The notes beneath the pieces were generated by a model that was not told where the DNA came from, ran no database searches, and was given only the letters and a program-made list of their open reading frames with translations. The translations under genes and the position numbers were made by a program. From Staphylococcus massiliensis CCUG 55927 (GTDB lineage: Bacteria; Bacillota; Bacilli; Staphylococcales; Staphylococcaceae), in assembly GCF_000298075.1 (NCBI RefSeq), contig NZ_JH815593.1, positions 495,371 through 557,015 of the forward strand: a DNA stretch of 61,645 bases. Reading direction: 5' to 3'. Each line of letters starts with the position of its first letter. Position 1 is the stretch's first letter. Of this stretch, positions 41,651 through 51,732 are shown one piece after another.

Positions 41651-44600
41651 AATGATTAATTTTAAATGTAGTCTTGCTATCAATATTTTCATTGTTAACT
41701 TCAAGTATGATAGGCATTCGTTGTTTTAGTTCTTGAACGTGTGAGATAACGCCCACTAAACGTCCTGAAGATTTAAGAGATAATAAAGCATCTAAAGCCT
41801 TAGATAACGTTTCTTCATCGAGCGTTCCGAACCCTTCGTCAATAAACATAGCATCAAGACTAATGCCACCTGACTCGTGTTGTATCACTTCGCTTAAACC
41901 TAGTGCCAGAGCTAGTGATGCTTGGAAAGTCTCTCCACCTGATAACGAAGAAATATGACGCGTTTTATTTGAATGCGCATCGAAAACTTCTATCTCTAGA
42001 CCACTTAATCCTTGCGATAAATCTTCACGTCTTACCAATTGATATCTTTGGTTCGTCATTTTCATAAATCGGATATTAGCTTGTTCTAAAATAGACTCTA
42101 AAAACTCAATGAGTACAAAGTTTTCTAGAGTTAGCTTTTTAGGATTTTTACCATTAAAGATCTCGGACAATTTAACAGTCATTTCCTGATATTTAAGTTC
42201 ATCATGTAATTTCTTGATAATGGCGTCTATTTTATCTAATTTAACTATATTTTGGTTTCGTACCAATGCCATCTCATTTAATTGTTTCATTGAAATTTTC
42301 TTCTCGTCTTCGCTCGCTTCAAAAGCTGCTTTGACTTCGTTTAAATCTAGCTTAGGTTTATCTTGAACAGACGCTTCTAAATTTGTTTTTGAGTACATTA
42401 AATTATTGTAAGCTGTTCGATATTCATTAACCTTACGAAGAACTTGATCTTTGTTAGCTAATTCTTCTTTAATACGACCAATTTCATCTAAAGATTTTAT
42501 ATGTTTTTCTTCCATATCACGACGAATTTGATCATCTAACGTCTTAATTTGTGCTTGAACGTTGGAAAGATTGTTCGTGTAATGTTCAATACTATTATGA
42601 GCAATTTCAATATTAGTGCTAATATGTTGTAATTGCCCTTCAATATGTTTCCTCTTAGTTTCATATTCCTCGTTAAAAGCCTTTAGGCTATTATATTCCT
42701 CAATAAACGAGTCAACATCATTATGATCCGTATCTTTTTTGAAAGCACTAATATCTTCTTCCATGACTTTTATTTCTGAATTTATATCTTTTAATTCAAT
42801 TTCTTTATCAAAGGCTTGCTTCTGTTTATCATTTATCTTATTTTTTAATTTTTCCTTTAACTCTTGTTGCTCTAACAACCTAGTTCGTTTTTGGTCACTT
42901 TCTAAAATACGTTGCTTTAAATCCTGATCGTTATTCTTTGGTTCTTCTTTAACCGGATTTTCATCTCGTTTTACTTCATATTGTTTTAACTCAATTAATA
43001 AATTTGAGTATGTTTGATTAAAATCATCTAACTTGCGCTTCAAGTTATTGTACGTTTTTTCTTTAGAAGCGATCTCATCGTAATTAACATGTGAAGTGAT
43101 GTTATCTATCTCATGACCGCATACTGGACAAGTATCCCCTTCAGCTAACATTGATTGTAACGACTCAATAAGTGCCTTTTTATTAGATAAATCAAAGGAC
43201 CTTGAATTGAAAGATTTGAGCTCATCTTCTAAATCGTTAATTTGTTTGCTCACGTCTTCAAGCTGTCTTTGTAAACGATCAATGTTTTGAATCGCATCCA
43301 TATACTTCTTATAAGCATCTCGATTAGCCTCAATTTGCGCGCTTTCTTGTTTAAGCGCAGAAATATGCTCAAACAGTTGATTTATTTCCTCATGATCAAC
43401 ACGATTTTGAGCGAGTTCTTTCTTTAATTGACCAAGTTCTTGGTTTATTTGAGATTGTGTTTCAATTACTTTTTGAGACGACTGGCGTTTAGATTCGATA
43501 TTTTCAAAGGCATTTTCATATCTTGAACGATTATTAAAATAGTATCGTGTTTCGTCTAAATAAACTTGACGCTTGGTATACATGCTTTCATGTTTGATTA
43601 AACTTTTTAACTCATGGTCGTAATCGTTTTTAGTAGCTTTCAATTCCTTTAATTTAGCTTGAGTCTTTTCTAAATCATTATTAATGACTGTACGCTCTTT
43701 TTCAGCTTGGTCAGATTGGTCGATGAAGTTTATTAAGTTCTGAATTTCTTCAAAACGTTTTAATTTTAATTCTAATTCTTTAATTTCGTTTTCTTGCGCT
43801 TTCATTTGTTCGATTTCGCGCTGTACTTTTTGAAGTTCATGTATCTTTTCATGAAGTTTCTGTTGTTCATCATAAATAGCTTTTTTATGTTCCATATTTT
43901 TTCGGTTACTTTCGTCGATCTGCGTTAATTTATCTACTTTAGCCTGACCTACTTGTTTAAATTCATCTAAAGCGTCTTTAATTTTTTCTGTTTGTCTTGG
44001 CGATAACTGCTTTAGTGATATTAAATCTTCTTCACCGAAATCTTCTAAATCTTTAAAAGCCATTTCAAGCATATTATATTCACGCTCTATTTTGTCTTTT
44101 TCACCAGCAGCGTCTTCTTTAATGAGTTGTTGTAGCTTCTCAAATTTATCTGTCTTAAATAAGGTTCTTAATATAACCTGCTTTTCACTACTTTTAGAAA
44201 GCAAGAATTTCTTAAACTCACCTTGTGGAAGAATGAACAATTGTCGAAATTGCTTCACATCTACACCTAATAGAGACTGAATATAAGCATTACCTTTATT
44301 AATTTGGCTTTCCCTAAGTTCATATTCACCATTGATCATTTCATAGACTTCTAATTTACCGTTTGTGTATGATTTTCGACCCTCTTTTAAATACTTTCCT
44401 TGTCTAAATATTTTGTATTGAATGTCATTAAGCTTAAACTCAAGGTATACTTGCATAGGCGCATCATCTTTAACAAAATGACTTCTTAAATCAGATTCCT
44501 TGCGATCCTCTGTTGAGGCGCTGTTAAACAATGCAAATACAATTGCATCAAAAATCATTGTTTTACCTGAACCAGTTTTACCACTTATTAGGAAGAGTCT

Positions 44601-44681
44601 CGTATCGTCTACAAAAGAGAAATCAATTTCTTCATTTATAAAAGGACCAAAATTTTTCATTTTCAATTTCAATGGTTTCAT
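41649..44681 (-). CDS. sbcC: Exonuclease subunit SbcC (Rad50-like ATPase)
   Basis: A 1010-residue SMC-like ATPase that with SbcD cuts hairpins and protein-blocked ends. Walker A is ISGKTGSGKTMIFDA (about 34-48). Two long coiled coils flank the zinc hook GDTCPVCGHE (about 510-519). The signature LSGGETFQASLALALGLSE (about 893) and Walker B DAMFIDEGFGTLDEE follow. Its 5' end overlaps the sbcD stop by 4 bases. Confidence 0.95.
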   Translation of the reverse strand: MKPLKLKMKNFGPFINEEIDFSFVDDTRLFLISGKTGSGKTMIFDAIVFALFNSASTEDRKESDLRSHFVKDDAPMQVYLEFKLNDIQYKIFRQGKYLKEGRKSYTNGKLEVYEMINGEYELRESQINKGNAYIQSLLGVDVKQFRQLFILPQGEFKKFLLSKSSEKQVILRTLFKTDKFEKLQQLIKEDAAGEKDKIEREYNMLEMAFKDLEDFGEEDLISLKQLSPRQTEKIKDALDEFKQVGQAKVDKLTQIDESNRKNMEHKKAIYDEQQKLHEKIHELQKVQREIEQMKAQENEIKELELKLKRFEEIQNLINFIDQSDQAEKERTVINNDLEKTQAKLKELKATKNDYDHELKSLIKHESMYTKRQVYLDETRYYFNNRSRYENAFENIESKRQSSQKVIETQSQINQELGQLKKELAQNRVDHEEINQLFEHISALKQESAQIEANRDAYKKYMDAIQNIDRLQRQLEDVSKQINDLEDELKSFNSRSFDLSNKKALIESLQSMLAEGDTCPVCGHEIDNITSHVNYDEIASKEKTYNNLKRKLDDFNQTYSNLLIELKQYEVKRDENPVKEEPKNNDQDLKQRILESDQKRTRLLEQQELKEKLKNKINDKQKQAFDKEIELKDINSEIKVMEEDISAFKKDTDHNDVDSFIEEYNSLKAFNEEYETKRKHIEGQLQHISTNIEIAHNSIEHYTNNLSNVQAQIKTLDDQIRRDMEEKHIKSLDEIGRIKEELANKDQVLRKVNEYRTAYNNLMYSKTNLEASVQDKPKLDLNEVKAAFEASEDEKKISMKQLNEMALVRNQNIVKLDKIDAIIKKLHDELKYQEMTVKLSEIFNGKNPKKLTLENFVLIEFLESILEQANIRFMKMTNQRYQLVRREDLSQGLSGLEIEVFDAHSNKTRHISSLSGGETFQASLALALGLSEVIQHESGGISLDAMFIDEGFGTLDEETLSKALDALLSLKSSGRLVGVISHVQELKQRMPIILEVNNENIDSKTTFKINH

Positions 44682-45808
44682 CGACTTCTCTCCTCCTCAT
44701 CTAAAGCTTCAACTAATTGACGTACCTTCTGCTCTTGTAATTTATCTAATTCATCATCCATAACATCCTCATAAAATTGTTGAATAATCGTATTACTATC
44801 TAATTGTTTTAAGTTACGTTTAGCGACTTGATGCTGACTGTAAACAGTATCATTTGTTAGCGCTAACGTATTCGGATAAATTTGCTTAATATGATATATA
44901 GGATCTTCAATTCTAGCCATATTTGACAATTTGAAATGAAAATAATTTTCTTTGTTTTTTACTTTTACATTTTCGTTAATAACATCTTGATAGTCAGCTT
45001 CTATAACCTCAAGTTCCCTTAAAGGCACCATAGGGATGAATTTAGAGGAGATGTCTTGATTTTGCTTAATCGTTACTTCTCTAAAACCTTTGCTTTGACT
45101 CGCTTCTGAAAAGGAATATTGTAGTAATGAGCCACTGTAGTACATAAAATCAGAATTGATGCTAAATGGGTGATGCAAGTGTCCTAATAGAACAGTATCA
45201 AACATCTTAAAGACATCCTCATCAACACTTTCAATAGTGCCTATAGTAAGGTCACGCTCAGAATCAGTTTTAATACCGCCTGACACCGTAAGATGGCTAA
45301 GTAAAACGTTCTTTTCACTAGAATTTAGAGAGGTTTCAATGTCTTTTAACGCATGGCGCATTGCTTCATGATTACTATTTATTTCAACATCTTTATAGTA
45401 GTTTTGAAACTCCGCTAAAGTTGCAAATGGCAAGGTATAGAAGTTCACGTCTCTTATTTTAATAGGGTTATAGAGATCTTCTATCTCAGTTCTAATATAC
45501 AATTGGCTCTGTTCGAACCATGAAGCTCCATAACTTAGGCGTTCTTTACCATCATGATTACCACTTATAATAATTATAGGTATCTGAAGCGATATATTGA
45601 GTTGTTTAATCGTATCTTCTAATAATTTAATGGCTGATTTACTTGGAAAGCTTGTATCGTATAAATCACCCGTAATAACAATAAGGTCTGGCTCGATTTC
45701 TTTCATATGCTCAACAAATTTATGAAGTATGTATGTTTGATCTTGAATAAGAGCGCGACCATTTAATATTCTTCCAATATGCCAGTCTGCAGTATGTATC
45801 ACTTTCAT
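44678..45808 (-). CDS. sbcD: Exonuclease subunit SbcD (Mre11-like nuclease)
   Basis: A 376-residue calcineurin-like phosphoesterase. Metal ligands lie in HTADWHIGR (about 5-13), ITGDLYDTSFPSK (about 45), IISGNHDGKERL (about 80) and LLGHLHHP (about 215-222). First gene of sbcDC. GGAGG precedes the ATG. A LexA box overlaps its promoter. Confidence 0.95.
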   Translation of the reverse strand: MKVIHTADWHIGRILNGRALIQDQTYILHKFVEHMKEIEPDLIVITGDLYDTSFPSKSAIKLLEDTIKQLNISLQIPIIIISGNHDGKERLSYGASWFEQSQLYIRTEIEDLYNPIKIRDVNFYTLPFATLAEFQNYYKDVEINSNHEAMRHALKDIETSLNSSEKNVLLSHLTVSGGIKTDSERDLTIGTIESVDEDVFKMFDTVLLGHLHHPFSINSDFMYYSGSLLQYSFSEASQSKGFREVTIKQNQDISSKFIPMVPLRELEVIEADYQDVINENVKVKNKENYFHFKLSNMARIEDPIYHIKQIYPNTLALTNDTVYSQHQVAKRNLKQLDSNTIIQQFYEDVMDDELDKLQEQKVRQLVEALDEEERSR

Positions 45809-45826
45809 AATTAATAACCTCCAAAT

Positions 45827-45840
45827 AGAACGTTTGTTCG
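45827..45840 (-). promoter_or_regulatory. LexA box at the sbcDC promoter
   Basis: AGAACGTTTGTTCG (CGAACAAACGTTCT on the minus strand) is a strong LexA site. It lies just after a -35 TTGCAA / -10 TAGAAT pair (17-base spacer) and about 20 bases before sbcD. Confidence 0.88.
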
Positions 45841-45879
45841 TATTTTATTCTAATCTACTTCAAATCAGATTGCAAATAA

Positions 45880-45919
45880 AAGAAACAGCTAAGGACAATA
45901 ATGCGTCCCTAACTGCTTA
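45880..45919 (-). terminator. Terminator after the CcdC-like gene
   Basis: Minus-strand hairpin AGCAGTTAGGGAC / GTCCTTAGCTG(T) followed by TTTCTTTTATT. Confidence 0.8.
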
Positions 45920-45933
45920 TTTATTGCTTAATT

Positions 45934-46410
45934 TTAAATTTGATTAGATTGAAGTTTGCGCTTAATTTTTTTGTATTTTAAAAGCATCGCAATTCTCCAC
46001 GGTACAATCATGCTAAATGCGAGTAAGAAAAACATACCTGCTAGCTCACCAGGATCAATTGCGTTACTAAAGATAATCTTGATAATCGTACGAATAATGA
46101 GTAAACCAAATAAAATAAACGGGAAGGCCTTAGAAGGTTTCATATAAATTTGGTTGGATTTCACTATAAAGTTAGATGTCAGAATCAACACGGATGAAAA
46201 TACTATACCTAATATAACAGCTTCTATAATTTCCATACCGGTCAATCTGAAATAAGGTATTACATACATTAAAGCACCCGTTGACATGAATAAAGGTGGT
46301 AATATTATCTTCTTTTCATTCACAGGATAGTTTTGCGCTTTGAGCCTAATAAAGATAACTAAAATTCCCATCCCGAGTGCACCGATGATAGATATGATAA
46401 AATAAATCAA
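45934..46410 (-). CDS. CcdC-like membrane protein (DUF1453)
   Basis: A 158-residue protein with about five hydrophobic helices and short loops, ending in a basic tail (KYKKIKRKLQS). The arrangement (two N-terminal helices, KIILPPLFMSTGALMYVIPYFR, AFPFILFGLLIIRTIIKI) matches the CcdC/DUF1453 family. CcdC is found near ccdA in Bacillus but is dispensable for cytochrome c assembly. Biochemical role unknown. Lies upstream of sbcDC but separated by a terminator. Confidence 0.75.
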   Translation of the reverse strand: MIYFIISIIGALGMGILVIFIRLKAQNYPVNEKKIILPPLFMSTGALMYVIPYFRLTGMEIIEAVILGIVFSSVLILTSNFIVKSNQIYMKPSKAFPFILFGLLIIRTIIKIIFSNAIDPGELAGMFFLLAFSMIVPWRIAMLLKYKKIKRKLQSNQI

Positions 46411-46562
46411 ATTTTCACCTTCTTATAGACAAACTCTTTATCAATCACAGAAAAGTATATCATTTTTTAAAGCGAATTACATTAGTTTGAAATCACTTAA
46501 ATCAATGAAACTCAATGCTTTTAATATTGATTAAACTGAATAAAAGACACACTATAAAATTG

Positions 46563-46600
46563 AAAAAAGCTCAAATACGCTTCATACGCATTTGAGCTTT
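46563..46600 (-). terminator. Terminator after the YneF-like gene
   Basis: Arms AAGCTCAAATGCG / CGTATTTGAGCTT plus T6 on the minus strand. Confidence 0.9.
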
Positions 46601-46618
46601 CTTACAATAGATGTTCAA

Positions 46619-46849
46619 TTATTTCATGTTACTATCCATGTTTTTATTCATCATTGTCATCATCTGATTAATTTTCTTTTGAGAAGGCTTCTGACCCATT
46701 TGCATCATCATCATTCTTAACATTTCTTCATTGATAGGCGGGTTTTTCTTAAGGTAATCCATCATGTATTTTCTTGCTAAGAAGAAACCACCTACTAATC
46801 CAAGAATAAGTGCAGCAATGATAAGAATAATTGCTAACCAAGTTGCCAT
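46619..46849 (-). CDS. YneF-family small membrane protein (UPF0154)
   Basis: A 76-residue protein: one N-terminal helix ([26 protein letters not shown]), then a conserved cytosolic tail with [30 protein letters not shown]. Highly conserved in Firmicutes, function unknown; in mycoplasmas and bacilli related proteins associate with the membrane. Two adjacent ATGs (46852 and 46849) follow GTGGGTGA; I chose the second because homologues start MATWLAI. Confidence 0.88.
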   Translation of the reverse strand: MATWLAIILIIAALILGLVGGFFLARKYMMDYLKKNPPINEEMLRMMMMQMGQKPSQKKINQMMTMMNKNMDSNMK

Positions 46850-46982
46850 CATTTCACCCACTTTCTTTATCCTACTGAATTTTACTAAAATTATTTCAAG
46901 ATTTCAAGATTCATTATCTCGATAGATCAATTTTATAAGTTCTAAGCTAATCGTATAAGGGATTTAATTTATCGTCAAACTA

Positions 46983-47013
46983 AAATGGTGCACACCCTAC
47001 ATGCACACCGTTC
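46983..47013 (-). terminator. Probable terminator after tkt
   Basis: Minus-strand arms CGGTGTGCATG / GGGTGTGCACC-type hairpin followed by a T-rich stretch; weaker than its neighbours. Confidence 0.55.
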
Positions 47014-47044
47014 TTTATTTTTTATGAAAAGCACTCTAAAAACA

Positions 47045-49033
47045 TTACGACATTGTCTTAATTTCTTTTAATACATTATCCACATTAAAACCATACTTTT
47101 CTACTACAAGATCTCCTGGGGCACTTGCTCCAAATGTATCAACTGAAATCACTTTACCATTTAAGCCGACATATTTATGCCAACCTAATGAAGCAGCCAT
47201 CTCAATACCAACTCGTTTAGTTATTGAAGGCGGTAAAATTTCTTCTTTATAAGCATCAGTTTGTTGTTCAAACGCGTGCCAGTTAGGCATAGATACTACG
47301 CGAGCGCCTTTGCCCTCTTTTTCAAGAGCTTTAGCTGCATCTAATGCTAAATTAACCTCTGAGCCTGAAGCTAACAGTAGATACTCGAAATTATCGGACT
47401 CATATACAATATATGCCCCTTTTCTTACACCTTCTTCAAGTTTAGCTTCCGGTACATCAAGTGTCTTAAGATTTTGTCTTGTTAAGACAAGTGCAGTAGG
47501 AGTTTGATCACTCTCAAGAGCAACTTTCCATGCAACGCGAGTTTCATTACCATCAGCAGGTCGAATCACATTTAGGTTCGGGATAGCTCTTAACCCTGCT
47601 AACTGCTCTACAGGTTCATGTGTAGGACCATCTTCACCAACAGCGATAGAATCATGCGTAAAGACGAATGTAGCATTAACGCCCATTATTGCTGATAGTC
47701 TAATGGCTGGTTTTAGATAATCACTAAATACGAAGAATGTAGCACCATATGGGTGAAGTCCACCGTGAGCAGCCATACCATTAATTGCAGCGCCCATTGC
47801 AAATTCACGTACACCAAACCAAACGTTTTTACCTTCAGGGTGTGACTTATCGTAGTCAGTAGCTTCTTTAACATTCGATTTATTAGATGAAGCTAAGTCG
47901 CTAGATCCGCCAAAGAAAGATGGTACATATTGACTTAGGACTTGAATGATTTCTCCTGAGTCAGCTCGAGTAGCGCCACTATGATCGAGCTCATATTTCG
48001 GTAATGTCTTCTCATAACCTTGTGGCAATTTACCAGAAATCGCTAATTCAAGTTCTTCACCTAACTCTTTGTATGCGTTTTTATACTGCGCTAGCTTATC
48101 GTTCCATATTTGTTCATTATCGTTAGCGCGAGCTATCATAGTTTCGTTGAAAATTTCATATACTCGCTCTGGTACGTAGAAGCGCTTATCTGGATCTAAA
48201 CCATAATGTTCAAATGTAGCGCGACGTTCATCTTCACCTAAAGGTGCTCCGTGCGAAGCGTTACTATTAGATTTAGTTGGTGCACCATAGCCAATAATCG
48301 TTTTAACTTCAATAATAGATGGTTTTTCACTTGATTTGGCTTTTGCTATCGCAGCATCAATCGCTTCAATATCATTACCTTCTTCAACTAAGATGTGTTC
48401 CCATCCATAAGATTCAAAACGCATTTTAATGTCTTCTGAAAAGGCTTTATCTAACTTACCATCTAATGATATATCGTTAGAATCATATAAAACAACGAGT
48501 TTATTAAGTCCTGTATGCCCTGCTAAAGAAGCAGCTTCATGAGAAATACCTTCCATTAAGTCTCCGTCTGAAGCAAGCACATACGTATAATGATTAATAA
48601 TATCGTTGTCAGGTTGATTGAATTTACCAGCTAAGTGATGTTCAGCCATTGCCATACCAACTGACATAGCAAAACCTTGTCCTAATGGACCAGTTGTAAC
48701 TTCAACACCATCTGTATGTCTAAATTCCGGGTGCCCAGGTGTTTTAGAGTCCCATTGTCTAAATTGCTTTAATTCTTCTAACTCAAGCCCACCTGAAACG
48801 TGAAGCAAACTATAAAGCAATGCAGAACCATGACCAGCAGATAGTACAAAGCGGTCTCTATTAAAATAATCTTTAGATTTTGGGTTGAAATTTAAGTGTC
48901 TCGTCCATAGTGTATAAGCCATTGGAGCAGCACCCATTGGTAATCCAGGATGTCCTGAATTAGCCTCTTCAATCGCATCTATGCTAAGTGCTCTAATCGT
49001 ATCAATTGCTAATTGATCTTGTTTGTTCATCAT
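47045..49033 (-). CDS. tkt: Transketolase
   Basis: A 663-residue thiamine-diphosphate enzyme of the pentose phosphate pathway. [20 protein letters not shown] opens the PP domain; the ThDP-binding motif [20 protein letters not shown] (about 155-175) and the catalytic Glu/His in the PYR domain ([22 protein letters not shown]) are present. The open frame runs 12 codons further up, but the ATG pair at 49033/49030 follows AAAGGAAG and matches the family start. Confidence 0.96.
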   Translation of the reverse strand: MMNKQDQLAIDTIRALSIDAIEEANSGHPGLPMGAAPMAYTLWTRHLNFNPKSKDYFNRDRFVLSAGHGSALLYSLLHVSGGLELEELKQFRQWDSKTPGHPEFRHTDGVEVTTGPLGQGFAMSVGMAMAEHHLAGKFNQPDNDIINHYTYVLASDGDLMEGISHEAASLAGHTGLNKLVVLYDSNDISLDGKLDKAFSEDIKMRFESYGWEHILVEEGNDIEAIDAAIAKAKSSEKPSIIEVKTIIGYGAPTKSNSNASHGAPLGEDERRATFEHYGLDPDKRFYVPERVYEIFNETMIARANDNEQIWNDKLAQYKNAYKELGEELELAISGKLPQGYEKTLPKYELDHSGATRADSGEIIQVLSQYVPSFFGGSSDLASSNKSNVKEATDYDKSHPEGKNVWFGVREFAMGAAINGMAAHGGLHPYGATFFVFSDYLKPAIRLSAIMGVNATFVFTHDSIAVGEDGPTHEPVEQLAGLRAIPNLNVIRPADGNETRVAWKVALESDQTPTALVLTRQNLKTLDVPEAKLEEGVRKGAYIVYESDNFEYLLLASGSEVNLALDAAKALEKEGKGARVVSMPNWHAFEQQTDAYKEEILPPSITKRVGIEMAASLGWHKYVGLNGKVISVDTFGASAPGDLVVEKYGFNVDNVLKEIKTMS

Positions 49034-49191
49034 CGTATGACTTCCTTTCTTGTCCAAATACATCCTCATTATTATTATACCTGATTACAAGTTATAATAT
49101 CTAAGAATTATACTATTAAGTATTTATATTTGAACTACCTACAGCGAACCTTCAAAGTTTACGCTTTGATAAAAGTTCATTTTAGGAAAAA

Positions 49192-49422
49192 TTATTTGTT
49201 TTTATCTTCTCGAATACGTTTTACTTTATCAGGGGTAACATCATTTCCTTCAGGATCGATAACTTTTGTATTTTCAATTTGACTCTTGAAACTTTTTCTA
49301 AAAGACTCTAAATATTTACTTCTTAATTTAGATTGTTCCTTAGCTTCTTCTTCAGTTAACCCTTCATTCTTCTTTTTCTTAGCAAGTTCATTGATTCGAT
49401 TAATTTGATCTTTCTCTAACAT
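49192..49422 (-). CDS. YnzC-family (DUF896) small protein
   Basis: A 76-residue helical protein: EKDQINRINELAKKKKNEGLTEEEAKEQSKLRSKYLESFRKSFKSQIENTKV is the two-helix hairpin of the YnzC fold. In Bacillus ynzC lies in the SOS operon yneA-yneB-ynzC next to lexA. Here it follows sosA but with a terminator between, so its SOS control is uncertain. Confidence 0.9.
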   Translation of the reverse strand: MLEKDQINRINELAKKKKNEGLTEEEAKEQSKLRSKYLESFRKSFKSQIENTKVIDPEGNDVTPDKVKRIREDKNK

Positions 49423-49464
49423 GCTTACACTCCTTATCGTTCATTTTCTTTACAAGAATATACC

Positions 49465-49501
49465 AAAAAGTACAAGTTAAACCAAATAGTTCAACTTGTA
49501 C
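49465..49501 (-). terminator. Terminator between sosA and ynzC
   Basis: Perfect minus-strand arms GTACAAGTT / AACTTGTAC with a T5 run. Read-through would be needed for ynzC to share the sosA transcript. Confidence 0.82.
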
Positions 49502-49562
49502 ACGTTATAGTAGAAGTATGAGAATGTAAGATGCGTACGACACGTTCGGTTTAAAGTCTAAT

Positions 49563-49730
49563 TTAAGAATCTACGTTCGGTAATTTATGATCTGTCATTT
49601 GATAAACTTGTTCGCTATCCGAAGCATTTACTTCCTCGCTCGCTGTGATAAAATAAGTGAAGAAAAAGCCCATAGATACAACAAAAACCGACATATAAAT
49701 CATGAAAGAATCTTTTAATTGTTTAAGCAT
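49563..49730 (-). CDS. sosA: SosA-like SOS cell-division inhibitor (short form)
   Basis: A 55-residue protein, divergent from lexA. A short basic cytosolic start (MLKQLKDSF) precedes one membrane helix (MIYMSVFVVSMGFFFTYFI). About 25 outward-facing residues follow (SEEVNASDSEQVYQMTDHKL). Staphylococcal SosA (77 residues in S. aureus) has this layout and halts division at a late stage during SOS. This copy is shorter in the extracellular tail. GGAGAGG precedes the ATG, and the promoter overlaps a perfect LexA box. Assignment rests on position, topology and regulation. Confidence 0.82.
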   Translation of the reverse strand: MLKQLKDSFMIYMSVFVVSMGFFFTYFITASEEVNASDSEQVYQMTDHKLPNVDS

Positions 49731-49744
49731 GATAACCTCTCCTT

Positions 49745-49842
49745 AGAACGTTTGTTTGTGTATTTAATATATCAGAACATATGTTCATAGTCAACACTTT
49801 AACGAACAAATGTTTGTAAAGTTTTGTTTATCATGCTATAAT
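49745..49842. promoter_or_regulatory. Divergent sosA/lexA promoters with three LexA boxes
   Basis: Boxes: AGAACGTTTGTTTG (49745-49758, one mismatch), AGAACATATGTTCA (49774-49787) and CGAACAAATGTTTG (49803-49816). The sosA promoter (minus) is TTGACT (49794-49789), 17 bases, TATATT (49771-49766), with the middle box filling the spacer. The lexA promoter (plus) is TTGTAA (49814-49819), 17 bases, TATAAT (49837-49842), its -35 overlapping the third box. Confidence 0.92.
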
Positions 49843-49872
49843 TGCCTTAAATAAATCGAAGGAGTGCCTATT

Positions 49873-50496
49873 ATGAAAGAACTAACTAAACGACAAAGTG
49901 AAATATACGAGTTCATTAAGCAAATCGTCCAATCAAAAGGGTATCCACCAAGTGTTCGTGAAATAGGTGAAGCTGTAGGTTTAGCATCTAGTTCTACAGT
50001 TCACGGTCATTTATCTCGACTTGAAGAAAAAGGTTATATCAGACGCGATCCTACTAAACCACGTGCAATTGAAATTGTTACCGAACAAATAGGCGAACCT
50101 ATTAATATGGAAGAAACAATTCATGTTCCTGTAATAGGTAAAGTTACAGCTGGTGTTCCAATTACAGCAGTTGAAAACGTAGAAGAGTATTTCCCTCTTC
50201 CAGAACACTATACATCAACACATAATAGTGACATTTTTATACTAAACGTTGTCGGTGATAGTATGATAGAAGCTGGAATTCTTGATGGTGACAAAGTGAT
50301 TGTACGTAGTCAAAATATTGCGGAAAATGGTGATATCATCGTAGCTATGACCGAGGAAAATGAAGCTACAGTTAAACGATTCTTCAAAGAAAAAACACGC
50401 TATCGTCTGCAACCAGAAAATAGCGCGTTAGACCCGATTTATTTACAACATGTAACCGTATTAGGTAAAGTCGTAGGATTATATAGAGAAATGTAA
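49873..50496 (+). CDS. lexA: LexA SOS repressor
   Basis: A 207-residue repressor. The N-terminal winged helix ([34 protein letters not shown]) binds GAAC-N4-GTTC sites. The self-cleavage Ala-Gly is in GKVTAGVPI (about residue 91). The catalytic Ser is in GDSMIEAG (about 129) and the Lys in ATVKRFFKE (about 167). A GTG three codons upstream lies inside the ribosome site, so ATG 49873 is the start (AAGGAG). Autoregulated by the boxes just upstream. It controls sosA, sbcDC, parEC and the Y-family polymerase in this window. Confidence 0.97.
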   Translation: MKELTKRQSEIYEFIKQIVQSKGYPPSVREIGEAVGLASSSTVHGHLSRLEEKGYIRRDPTKPRAIEIVTEQIGEPINMEETIHVPVIGKVTAGVPITAVENVEEYFPLPEHYTSTHNSDIFILNVVGDSMIEAGILDGDKVIVRSQNIAENGDIIVAMTEENEATVKRFFKEKTRYRLQPENSALDPIYLQHVTVLGKVVGLYREM

Positions 50497-50502
50497 TAGG
50501 TG

Positions 50503-50540
50503 CAAAAAAAAGAGAACCAATTTAATGGTTCTCTTTTTTA
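50503..50540 (+). terminator. Terminator after lexA
   Basis: Arms AAAGAGAACCA / TGGTTCTCTTT with T-run; symmetrical enough to act on both strands. Confidence 0.92.
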
Positions 50541-50582
50541 ATAATTCATTTTAAGTGAAGCACGATTTAACTGTATAAATGT

Positions 50583-50657
50583 TTAATTTTTGTCAGATAA
50601 AATATCTTTAACTTGTTCTAATATATCTTTGTCATTGTTATGTTCTTTAAATCTCAT
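50583..50657 (-). CDS. Possible 24-residue small protein
   Basis: A tiny ORF (MRFKEHNNDKDILEQVKDILSDKN) with an AGAGGATG element before its ATG, 50 bases beyond the stop of the CAP-domain gene. It looks like an amphipathic helix. No family recognised. It could be chance, but the ribosome site and terminator position favour a real gene modestly. Confidence 0.35.
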   Translation of the reverse strand: MRFKEHNNDKDILEQVKDILSDKN

Positions 50658-50707
50658 ATCATCATCCTCTACTAACTTGTTCCCATTCTGAGATACTATC
50701 AAACCGA

Positions 50708-51709
50708 CTATCCGGTATAATTTTCAGTCCAGTAAGGAGATTTCTCATCATTAAATGAAACACCTACGCCTAGAGATTGATATGAAGGCTCAAGAATATT
50801 TTTACGGTGCCCAAGTGAATTCATAAGACCGTGATGCGCTACAATACTATTATTCTGACCATGAGCCAAGTTTTCTCCGGCAGAATTATAATCATGGCCA
50901 TCGTTTTTAAGTCTATCAAATGGCGATAGACCTTTTAACGAGGTATGATCAAAATAATTATGCTTTGCCATATCTTGGCTATGTTTGCGAGCGGTTTGAG
51001 ATACACTTCCTGAATAAGATAATGGAGGTAACTCATGTTGAACGCGCTCAGCATTAACTAAATCGAAGTTCTGTAATTCAAAACCTTCTTTTAAGGACTT
51101 AGACGGACTACCGTATTGGTCACTTAATTGATGTTCCAATTTTTTACTTACAATCAGCAACCCAGTTAAACTATTACCACGATGCTTATCGTAGAATGCA
51201 GAGATATAGGTACCATCCTTAGAAAAAATATCGTGATCGTGGTTTAAGACAATTCGATATTTACCTTTATCAATTTCATCAAGTGGCTTACCTAGTCTTT
51301 GTCTTACGACATCCTTAGGTGTCATATATTTAATTTTATTTTTAGAAGATATTATATTTTGGTTCGTATATAAACCGTGTACTTTATTGTCTAAATAACT
51401 TACCATTACAAACCCTTGATACTGATTATGATACGTATACCATTTATTTCCATACTCATTACGTGTCTCACGTTGAGGCTTACCTAACTTTTGTTCAACA
51501 GTTTGTTTATCCATGTTGAGTTGAATGTTGCGCACGGCAAAGGGTTGTTCTTTAGGGGTCTTTAATGGCTCATCATGGGTGTTTGATGTCATTGATGCTA
51601 TTTTATGATCAGCTTTTTGATACAAATCTTCCATAAACTTAGGAGAATGAGTAGGAATTGTGATCATAAGTACTAAAAACAAAAGGATATATAATGTTAG
51701 TCTTCTAAT
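50708..51709 (-). CDS. CAP-domain (SCP/PR1-like) exported protein, probable ATT start
   Basis: About 333 residues. A hydrophobic export segment (RRLTLYILLFLVLMITIP) is followed by a CAP-associated region (about 60-200) and a C-terminal CAP domain with HSQDMAKHNYFDH, AGENLAHG and LGHRKNILEP. No ATG fits at the front. An in-frame TTG at 51682 would cut off the basic residues and half the hydrophobic segment and lacks a ribosome site. The ATT at 51709 keeps the full signal and has GGTGA six bases before it. An in-frame TGA lies two codons further up. Function of staphylococcal CAP proteins is unknown. Confidence 0.8.
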   Translation of the reverse strand: MRRLTLYILLFLVLMITIPTHSPKFMEDLYQKADHKIASMTSNTHDEPLKTPKEQPFAVRNIQLNMDKQTVEQKLGKPQRETRNEYGNKWYTYHNQYQGFVMVSYLDNKVHGLYTNQNIISSKNKIKYMTPKDVVRQRLGKPLDEIDKGKYRIVLNHDHDIFSKDGTYISAFYDKHRGNSLTGLLIVSKKLEHQLSDQYGSPSKSLKEGFELQNFDLVNAERVQHELPPLSYSGSVSQTARKHSQDMAKHNYFDHTSLKGLSPFDRLKNDGHDYNSAGENLAHGQNNSIVAHHGLMNSLGHRKNILEPSYQSLGVGVSFNDEKSPYWTENYTG

Positions 51710-51732
51710 CGTACTTCACCGCCTATAACGCG

